Shown: piece by piece, positions 54,935-64,000 of the stretch
Numbering within the stretch: position 1 is the stretch's first letter
Layout: each line of letters begins with the position of its first letter
Assembly: GCF_014356525.2 (NCBI RefSeq)
Contig: NC_052507.1
Coordinates: forward strand, 40,436,954 to 40,500,953
Origin: Nilaparvata lugens
Taxonomy: Eukaryota > Arthropoda > Insecta > Hemiptera > Delphacidae
Direction of reading: 5' to 3'
DNA: 64,000 nt
The notes under the pieces: generated by a model
The model's input: the letters and a program-made list of their open reading frames with translations, nothing else
What the model was told of the DNA's origin: nothing
The model's database searches: none
Position numbers and translations under genes: made by a program

Positions 54935-56475
54935 CGAAACTGCAGTGGTTTCGCAAAACAAAACAAAATCGTCTCCAAATCAAGATATCTAACTGTCTTT
55001 GATCTAATCCTGGAAGAATAGGTCTAAAATTAATTTCATAATTATAACATTCCATTGTATATCCATTGTTCAGGGAGTTATTTCGTTACAAAGCCAGAAA
55101 ATCAGAGAAATAGGGATTTTTTTGAATTGTAGGGAATTTTATCCTCTATAAACCCTGTTGTCTCGAATTTGTCTTCATCCTCTCCGTATGATAGAGTTAT
55201 GGCTTGAACTCTCGAGAGAGGATAAATTTCTTGAGATCCTCGGCGTCTTCAAACTTACCAAACTAATTTCAAAACTATTTAATCTTGATTATTCAATATT
55301 CAATAGATGTGAAAGGAGAACTCCTGGTCGACAATTTGAGACCAAATTCAATTCTCTATCATTAATGGCTTCTGAAGTGAATGGCATTGAGAACAGAAAA
55401 AATACTTTTGATAATAGTTTCCCTGAACTTTTATTGGTGGTAGTATTAAATGGGCATTCAACGCGAAAAAACATTGTGCAGATCAACTGGACAATTAAAA
55501 TTATAGAACATCAAAAAAGTCCGATTCATGATACATCCTTTTGAAGGTCTTAGAACGAGCTATAACTTTTATACTGTTTGTATTCAAACTGGACGACACT
55601 CTTTTCCCACATTTCAAGCTTTTTGGAAAACGATGTTACAGTTGAAATCATTCCACCGATGTCCTTATCTTTCCCTCGATGCTGCAAATTCAAATCAGCG
55701 GATAGTCTTTTTCAATTCCACTGTGAACGGTCTTGGAGTGACGCTCAACATTTCCTTTCTTTCCGACAGAGACACTCACAATACAAAGCAATCACACGCA
55801 TTTATCTTTCACTTGTGTGAAAAAGTAATCAGTTTCCCACTCGGCATGAAAATGATAGGTTTTTGGCTTTTTGCTTGAACTAGCCACACAAAAAACAAAA
55901 CAGGTTGCCAACGCAAGCATTTCTGTGAGCTACCAAAAACTACCCCACGAGCTACCGGTAGCTCGCGATCGACTGTTTGGCGACCACTGTTTAATACAAA
56001 ACATTTTTCTTGAAAACGGAAGCGTGAACTTTTATTAAACAAAATATGAAATTATGAGATGAAAATTTCCTGATTTTCTGGCTTTGTAAGGGAATAACTC
56101 ACTGAACAATGAATATACGATGGAATGTTATATGTCATTAATTGTAGATCTATTCTTCGTGAAAAAGATTGGATTAATGAAGTCAGTTCGATATATATTT
56201 ATGCTCTAACCTAACAGGCATGAGTTCTGAAGGATTAGGCCGACCCTCCTACTACTCATATACACAAGCGCAGTTTCCTTTTGTGTGTGGAGTAGAGGGA
56301 AGGTGTGCCTACTTGTATACTACATAGTATACATAGTATATCAATGGCGCAGGTAGGCCGGGCGTGTGTGCCTGCGCGTGGGGGAGTAGTGTCGGCTTAA
56401 TCTTTCAGGGCTAAAGGCAGTTTGGACAGACTAGAGCCGATATACTCTTGTTTTACGAAACCACTGCAGTTTCAA
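54935..56475. mobile_element. Palindromic DNA-transposon-like element (long inverted ends)
   Basis: Outer inverted ends: 54935-54961 with 56449-56475 (core GAAACTGCAGTGGTTTCG, two mismatches). Inner inverted block: about 55013-55112 with 56063-56161, roughly 100 bp at about 85% match. The centre has short frames without known motifs. CAGTGG ends and a GGCGACCACTG word at 55979-55989 resemble hAT-type ends, but no 8-bp target duplication was confirmed and no transposase is seen. Confidence 0.6.
56225..56415. mobile_element. Small MITE nested in the palindromic element
   Basis: Inverted ends: CTGAAGGATTAGGCCGAC (near 56228) against GTCGGCTTAATCTTTCAG (ending near 56409). About 190 bp, non-coding. 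It accounts for most of the length difference between the two flanks of the larger palindrome. Confidence 0.55.
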
Positions 56476-56576
56476 ACTTCTGGTGGGAGGGGTGATCTTG
56501 TGTTGGAAACAAGCGGTGTAACGATGGGGTTGGGGACTCTTCCGTTCCACTACGGTCATACTAAACAATATACTAC

Positions 56577-57065
56577 TAGCTTACCCGGCGAACTTCGTAC
56601 CTCCAAAAAGTCAATGTATCTCATGTAACACTTCATGTTGGTGAATCATGAAATTTATTTATTTACAATCAATATTTTCATTTACATCTCAATACGGACT
56701 TCCTATGTGCTTAACACTACCGTTTTAATACCAGTAAACAATTTTATCACAGAGTGATGTGTTTATTACAGCTGGTAAGTTTAGATGCTAAATCATATTA
56801 TCACAACATGATCTTGAATCATGATGATCTTCCCGTTCTACGTTAGCCTTTCTGCTGACAATTTCGAAAACATAGGTATGTAAAATGGATTAATATATAT
56901 TTATCATTAGCCCTACTATTAAAATTTCTGGTCAGAAACCATCCCCAATATTCACACAACATATTCTCAAAGTTTCATGCCGTTCTGTCAAGTAGTTTTC
57001 GAGTCTATAGGGAACAAACAAACTAACACACAAACAGACATTCATTTTTATAAATATAGAGATGT
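56577..57065 (+). repeat. Interspersed repeat of a common insect type (CCCGGCGAACTTCGTACC ... CAAACAGACATTC)
   Basis: It starts with TTACCCGGCGAACTTCGTACC and ends with AAGTTTCATGCCGTTCTGTC, GAGTCTATAGGGAACAAAC and an AT-rich tail. I recall similar words as widespread insect repeats, often as non-LTR 3' ends; I cannot name the family. Right of it begins the TG microsatellite. Confidence 0.5.
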
Positions 57066-57110
57066 ATAGAGATGGATAAAATAGTATATTACTATGGGTA
57101 ATATACTTAC

Positions 57111-57989
<879 letters not shown>

Positions 57990-59488
57990 TGATATGGCTC
58001 ACTGTTTATTTCAATATAAGAATTTTTAAATTATTGAAACACTGACACAATAATATTGTTGTATAAGCTGTAAGGAATGAGTATGGGATTCCCACAGTTT
58101 CAGATTTTTCACTTGATTGTAATAGAGTTATATTACTGAAAGTATTCACTTGAAATAAATAATAATAATTATTTATAATTAATAATTATTATGTTCGAAA
58201 GGGAAAACATAGGGAAGAGTTGGCAGAAGAGGAATGCTTTGTATTATGAGTTCATGCTATGTTAATTGATGAATTAACATTCAATTCTAATCAAAATAAT
58301 AAAAACGAGACACTTCAATAATTCTCGAGGAACAAGATAACTTCACACTGTATTATAATATAATTGTAGAGCAATATATGAGTATGATGTATCAGGAGTT
58401 GTCTATTATAGTAAGGGATCATTTCTTGAGTATACTATATGCAATTTCCCATTTTATTTGGATTAGTTGTAGGCTATGTTCGAATTGAGAAGTTTGTTTT
58501 GAAATTCATAGAATTGACGAAATTCATTCCATGTTAACATTTCAAGTGAACTCTCAATAATATTAGTATTCTGTAATCAATGAGAATTATTTGAAACTTG
58601 CTTGAATTCTAAAACTGATTAATGCAGTTGAAGATTGATATAATAATATATTAAACAATAATTTAACTTGTGAGAGGTAGAATCGTCTACATTTCAAGTC
58701 AGATTGGAAGCTTTAAATTTGAAAGAATTCTCTATTTAAGGGCCGGTTTCAGAACTCGGGATTTAGCTAAGTTCACTTTTGATTCGGTTCACTGTACATT
58801 TCAATATAAACGTTTCTAAATCATGATAACACTGGCACAATTTTGTTGTATAAGCTGTAAGGAATGATTATGGAATTTCCACAGTTTCAGATGTTTCACT
58901 TGCTTATAATTAAGTTTTATTACTGAGAGTATTCGGTTGAAATAGATAATAATTATGTATGAGAAGAAAACATAGGGGAGAATTGACAAAAGAGGTACCC
59001 TCAGTATTGATAGATCATACTATGTAAAATTATGAACATTCAATTGTGATCAAAATAATAAAAAAGAGAGTTCAATAATTATCGAGGAACAAGGAAACTT
59101 CACACTCTATTATAATTGTAGAACTTGATATAATAATAGCGTGATGTATCAGGAGTTGTCTATTGAAGTAAGAGATCATTATTCTAGAGTATAATTATAT
59201 GCAAACTCATTTTTATACGGATCAGTAGGCTATGTTCAAATTGAGAAGTTTGTTCTGAAATGCATATAATTGACGAAATTTCTCCCATGTTAACATTTCA
59301 AGTGAACTCTCAGTAATTATTATTCAGTAATTAATAATAATTATTAAAACTGGCTAGGATTCTAAAGCTGATTAATGCCGTTGACGAATGATATAATGTA
59401 TAAAACAATAATTGAACTTGTGAGAGGTACAATTTTCTACATTTCAAGTCGGATTGAGAGCCTTTAATTTGAAAGAATTCTGAATTCA
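57990..59488. repeat. Tandem duplication, two diverged units (57990-58740 and 58781-59488)
   Basis: Both units run from a GGTTCACTGTTTATTTC-like start through GTTGTATAAGCTGTAAGGAATGA to GAAAGAATTCT at the end, with substitutions and indels (about 85% by eye). A 40-bp piece (58741-58780) with GGTTTCAGAACTCGGG separates them and looks like a MITE end. Confidence 0.8.
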
Positions 59489-59507
59489 GATGGTATTGTC
59501 TGAATAG

Positions 59508-60525
59508 AAGAAAATTATTCGAGCTCAGGAGAGTTTTTTGAAATTACGAGAATTTACCCTCCACGAAAGAAATTGAAGAAATCTCTGAAAAATTGCAGTT
59601 TATTTATATTACATGTAGGCTATAAACCAAAAAATATGAGGTTGAGAATACAGCTGAACCTCTCTATAACGAACCTCCACTTGACGAAATCCTCTACGAA
59701 ACGAATTTTTACCTGGTCCCATCACATTTTGGAGTTTTGGCTGCCTATTTAACGAATTTCGGACCTCTCAACAACAAAGTTATCTCTTGACTTCAACATA
59801 CAAATGTAGTGTGTATAGGAAGCAGACGATCATTTTCAAGGAATTGTTTAGTTTCAGCAGAAAGGTCAATAGACTAAAAATAATGGCAATTCAGGTAGGA
59901 AGAAGATGGGTGGTGGACAGACAATAGAGGTTGAAAGACATGTCGGAAATTGAATGCAAGTTACTTTAAATTGGATTTCAAGAACTTGTCATTCGTAGTA
60001 GACCAGGCAGGTGAACGACTAGACTTTCTAAATCTTGCTTTTGTCACACATTTCAATTCTATGAACTGACTAAGATGATGATGGTTGTGACGAACTTGAG
60101 GAGAAGAATCCGTCAGATCAAGAAGTTCTAGAAGCTTTCAAAATTATCAGGCAAGGATTAAATCTGAAAAATAGTGTACCAGCCTTTTTATGTTCGACTG
60201 TTTGAATAGATGTGAGTCGTTTATTGAACATGATGTTCTATTCAAATGCAAAATTCAACCGAAGAAAACATTAAAAAATAGGGAAGTTGAGTTATTATAG
60301 TATTTATAATGAAGTTATTGACAAAATTACCGTATTTTGCGTTCAATCTAATACAGTAGTAGTGTAAAAAGTACCTAGATTAAAATTATTCGAGCTCAGG
60401 AGAGTTTTCTGAAACTAGGAGAATTTATCCTCCACAAAAAAATGAAGAAATCTCTGAGAAATTGCATTTTATTTATATTACATGTAGGCTATAGACCAAA
60501 GAATATAAGGTTGAGAATATTTTCA
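59508..60525. repeat. Direct repeat of about 140 bp on both sides of a Tigger relic
   Basis: 59508-59650 and 60384-60525 share TTATTCGAGCTCAGGAGAG and TTACATGTAGGCTATA blocks. They are too long for a target duplication, so a local duplication preceded or accompanied the Tigger insertion. Confidence 0.75.
59651..60383 (+). mobile_element. pogo/Tigger-type DNA transposon relic
   Basis: Begins after TA at CAGCTGAACCTCTCTATAACG, the form of pogo/Tigger inverted ends in insects. About 60090-60190 on the + strand has Glu-Glu-Lys-Asn-Pro and Glu-Val-Leu-Glu-Ala-Phe-Lys-like words of the Tigger transposase C-terminus, full of stops. The right inverted end was not found. Confidence 0.55.
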
Positions 60526-62616
60526 AACTTGTGTTACATGATAGTAATTAACATACGTGAACTTCATCTGTAGTGGGAGTGATTCTCATTTAAAAATACT
60601 GAATGTGAAAGACTCAAATCTCATTCGAATTGCGCTGGAGTTTTGCCCTCTTTTTGAATCATAATGGGGCTCCGCCCCCTGGACCCTTCACTGGATCGTC
60701 CAAAAATGAGATCAGCGGGCTCGCTTCGCTCGCCTGCATTTTCCATTTGAGCATGCTTCATTCCATCAGAAAGTCAAAGTACTGAGAAAACGCAGAAGAG
60801 CTGTGAAAAACGTTGGAAAAACGCTGATTTTGGACACACACACACACAGTGTGTGATATTTCAGTGATGAAATATCAAAGTCATCTTATTACAAAATTTT
60901 TAGACCCTAGCTAAACCTCTGTATCAGATTTGAAAATTTTCTGTCTATTACTTGATGAAAGAACTGAGAAAACGCAAAAACCGCTAATTTTGGGCGTTAT
61001 TTCAAATTCCTTCTAACGCAACATTATTACACCCTAGCTTAGCTAAATTTGAACATTTTCTGTTTATTTATTCTCGATAAAGCTGAGAGAACGCTGAAAA
61101 AACGATGGAAAAATGATTTTGGGCATATCTTTGGAAATTTTTCCAAATCCGTTCTTATTGCGCCTCTAAAGGGCCAACTGAACATACCTTCCAAATTTGA
61201 AATTTCATGTTATATTTCTATCATATGTTAGGACGATCCAGTCGGGGGTCCAGACTAAACGTCTGGCTAAACGGATATGGCGAGCGAAGCGAATATTATA
61301 ATATTCCCAGGAATAGCTCTGATTGAAGTAGCAGTGCCCAATCAATTTTTCCGCGATAAATGCATTTCAATCTTCAGTTTGGTGCCAACCTAACAAAGTC
61401 AACTCAACTTAATGCCAACCCTTAAAATTGTTAATTTAGTTACCAGTTAACAACTGTTTCGAAGAGGTACTCTCTCTAGATTATAGTTCTATATTAACAT
61501 ATGGTATGGACATTTCAATTATAATTAAGAGATCGGAATAAGAAGAATATACATGCTAAAAGACGAACTTTAAACCCTTAAAAACCACCCTTAGAGTTAA
61601 AATTTTTCAAATCCCTTCTTAGTGCGCCTCTAAAGGGCCAACTGAACATACCTACCAACGTTTTTGGTCAGTTCTGCGAGTGAGTGAGTCAGTCAGTCAG
61701 TCAGTGAGTGAGTGCCATTTCGCTTCTATATAAAGATTTACTACGAAGATATAGCAGACCTCGTGTGTCTACAGCGTTATTGTCCTATCACCAGCTGTCT
61801 CATATCTTTAAATAGTAGATTTGAGATGCGCGAGAACACTAGCGTCAGGTGATAAATTTTCATAACGGCAAGGAAAGTTTTGTAAGTGCGCCACACCAGA
61901 TTTTTAATTGTGCTATATTGGTTTTGATTCGTGTCGGAATATTATAAATGAATCCATGTGATTGATTGAGTTAATTCATATGATTCTTATTATATTTTCC
62001 GTATTTCAAAAAATAATAAAGATGATCTCCTTTATTGTGTAGATCTAGTTAGTTTTTTTCGAAATGACTCTATTACTTTTTTCATTTTACATAACTCTTT
62101 TCCATTTTATATTTATTCTTCATATTATTCTTTTTATGATGTGTACTTTTATTGTAGACGATGAAAAGTCCAATGACCCAACTCATACTGGAAAGCAACT
62201 TTCAAATTTTGAAATGTGATACATAGTTTCAAAAACTGAAAGCGGAATTGAAGTGTAATTCAGGTGTATCCTCTCTTGATAAAAGACTCCCCGAATGAGA
62301 TAATCTTAAACGTTTAATTGTGTCTTACTGATGTAATCCAGTTTATTTATTGTGTTTAAAATGCTTATTGAATATAAACGTTTATGTATAGTCATATATA
62401 GTATACATAACTATTGTCATAGTTTATGTATTATTTATTCTACCGGTACAGTATTAGCCTAAATTATGTTGATGGTAATGTGGTTTTACATAGTTTCTGT
62501 TTTAACTGTTTTCATTTATAGGATAGAAAGGCCTGTTGATTATTTTTTCAATATCTTATGACTTACTTGTCTTTATAGTTAGATAAGAGAAGTCTCAATT
62601 GAAATGTTTCTTTCAG
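60526..62616 (+). other. Rest of the intron: repeat-rich, no gene seen
   Basis: 60660-61300 contains the GGGGCTCCGCCCCCTGGACCC and GGGCTCGCTTCGCTCGCC words and, at its end, a GGGGGTCCAGACTAAACG word, a kind of interspersed repeat common in insect genomes. GCGCCTCTAAAGGGCCAACTG-like words at 61160 and 61626 are repeated. 61670-61720 is a GAGT/CAGT simple repeat. From 61730 to exon C it is AT-rich. Confidence 0.5.
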
Positions 62617-62747
62617 ATATACCAGTTGTGGCTCTAGCGATGGGAGGTAGCCTGAATGCGAGCGGAATAAAGGAAGGAGTTGATGTGTATTTTGAATGTA
62701 ACATAAAATCAAATCCTTGGGTTTACAGAGTTACTTGGAGGCACAAT
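62617..62747 (+). CDS. Sidestep-family immunoglobulin gene, exon C (start of the next Ig domain)
   Basis: 131 bp, acceptor TTTCAG and donor AAT|GTAAGT. Joined to exon B, the split codon gives His, then Ile-Pro-Val-Val. Later come Lys-Glu-Gly-Val-Asp-Val-Tyr-Phe-Glu-Cys-Asn-Ile-Lys-Ser-Asn-Pro (first cysteine) and Trp-Val-Tyr-Arg-Val-Thr-Trp-Arg-His-Asn. This is the best conserved block of the sidestep family. The 9,255-bp intron before it is full of repeats. The exon that should follow (second half of this Ig domain) is not in the remaining 1.25 kb, so the gene runs beyond the window. Confidence 0.93.
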
Positions 62748-63064
62748 GTAAGTGGAAATACATCAATAATTATATTACTGGGATATTTTTTTTCGTCACT
62801 ATAATATTTACAATAAGTCACCAACCCCTCATTAATCTATCTCAATTACATATTCATTCAATTATTATTCAATCATGCTGAATTGAAGGAGTTAAATAGG
62901 TAGTTACATAGGTAGGTATCAGTTGCTTCTGATAATTGAAAATCAAGTTTTTTAATTGGCATACCTTTATAATATAATCTTGGTTAGGCCTGATTAGACA
63001 AACAATCCAACATAGAAAAGTCGATCTGAATTAGCCATGTATTTGAAACAATTCTATATAGGCC
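62748..63064 (+). other. Intron after exon C, no gene seen
   Basis: AT-rich sequence directly following the exon C donor. Confidence 0.6.
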
Positions 63065-64000
63065 TACAGAGTGTTCTGAAAAAAGGTGCCCATAAGTCAG
63101 GGCGTGATTCCTTACCGTACATCAAAACTAACATAGTTCCGAAAATGCTTGGTTACCAAGTTATACGGGGTGAACAATTTCGTCTGAATTTCTATTCCTC
63201 TGCTGAAACAAAGCCCTACGGGTATGTGTTGGCTGTTAATTAAGATCTAAAATTTAGCGTAGCCTACTTTATGCAAAATGAACTGAAAAATAGGATGAAA
63301 CCGTTTTCAGACCAGTAGCTACAGTAATTTTTATGATATGTAACGTAATATGCGAAACTTGGTCCCGAAAAGCAAGGTTTGAAGCAGATTTACAACGTTT
63401 AATTACAATAAACACAAAATATTTTTCTACAGAACTTGTAAAGAATTGAATTTCAATGAGTTAAGCTGCGTTTACACCAAAGTTATTAACAAAATGTTAA
63501 TAACTTAATCCTTACAGATTTTATTAGATTGAACACAATGTACCTAGAATACAATGTATTCTAGATATCTTGGATTGAACATTGAACATTGGTTTGTCAA
63601 GTTCCGTTCAATCAAATAGAATCTAAAATAATTAAGTTATTAACATTTTTGGTGTAAACGCATCTGAAGATGTAGAATAAGTCTATAATAGACAAAAGCA
63701 ACCTTTAAGAAAATAATTCTTAATTAAAAAATAATTACATACAAAGCGCATGAAAAATTCACAAAATCTGTTAAGCTCTCTACAATATTAAGAATTATTT
63801 TTTTAAAGATTTCGTTTGTCTGTTATAGACTTATTTTACATATTTCTCTTTGAAATTAAATTTTCTACAAGTTCTGTAAAAAATCTTTTACTCTGTATAA
63901 CTGGGTAACAAAGCATTTTCGGATCTATGTTAATTCTTTTTTTCTTCTTTTGATGAGAGGAATCACTCCCTGACGTATGGGCACCATTTTTCAGAACAGT
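63065..64000. mobile_element. Palindromic foldback-like element reaching the window edge
   Basis: Several inverted blocks nest around a centre near 63760: 63070-63180 with 63890-64000 (GTTCTGAAAAAAGGTGCCCAT type ends), 63417-63461 with 63848-63892, and 63676-63735 with 63789-63840. It has no coding sequence. The left arm carries about 230 bp without counterpart and a nested MITE. The right end may continue past the window. Confidence 0.75.
63465..63670. mobile_element. MITE nested in the foldback element
   Basis: About 205 bp with inverted ends GCTGCGTTTACACCAAAGTT and AACATTTTTGGTGTAAACGC. It interrupts the left arm of the larger palindrome. Confidence 0.7.

Overview
This is an AT-rich piece of an insect nuclear genome, probably hemipteran-like, though I cannot name the species. 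It has no prokaryotic gene organisation. The arguments for an insect are interstitial (TTAGG)n/(CCTAA)n arrays, the arthropod telomere unit, many LINE, Gypsy and BEL/Pao elements of insect type, and three exons of a sidestep-family immunoglobulin gene. Most of the sequence is transposable elements in several layers of nesting. The only host gene I can defend lies in the last 12 kb on the + strand.

Layout. 1-2254: minus-strand LINE (LINE-A), 5'-truncated, ending in poly(A) at the window edge. 4140-6376: LINE-B, with its 3' half on the minus strand and its 5' UTR plus endonuclease start in the opposite orientation, as in a twin-priming 5' inversion. 6377-9487: no recognisable gene. 9488-19588: a composite TTAGG repeat split by a degenerate minus-strand Gypsy element (gypsy-1), which is itself interrupted by an RTE-type LINE with an open 982-aa ORF. 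19591-25468: a LINE 3' fragment bracketed by a 58-bp perfect inverted repeat, then LINE-C (PHD-finger ORF1 and EN-RT ORF2) carrying an 88-bp perfect palindrome inside ORF2. 25617-25895: minisatellites. 26320-26632: an unbroken inverted copy of the composite TTAGG repeat.

26895-42236: a minus-strand BEL/Pao element whose gag-pol has lost large blocks. A young Gypsy element (gypsy-2, 27490-39250) sits in its 3' region, with 2.14-kb LTRs and a 4-bp AGTT target duplication. Gypsy-2 has full-length gag and pol. Gag is followed by an in-frame UGA CUAG, the strongest known animal stop-readthrough context, and the protease carries a one-base frameshift. 44446-51605: two 1,543-bp near-identical direct repeats flank a deletion derivative of a third Gypsy element (gag fused near integrase), so this may be a non-autonomous LTR-type element.

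52281-62747: three correctly phased exons of a sidestep-family neuronal Ig receptor. They encode one complete Ig fold and the start of the next, separated by introns of 784 bp and 9.26 kb. The long intron holds palindromic DNA-transposon-like elements, a (TG)n tract, tandem duplications and a pogo/Tigger relic. 63065-64000: a palindromic foldback-like repeat with a nested MITE, running to the window end.

The elements work independently. LINEs move by EN and RT; LTR elements by gag, protease, RT/RNase H and integrase. The sidestep exons encode a cell-surface guidance receptor. I saw no tRNA, rRNA or CRISPR array.
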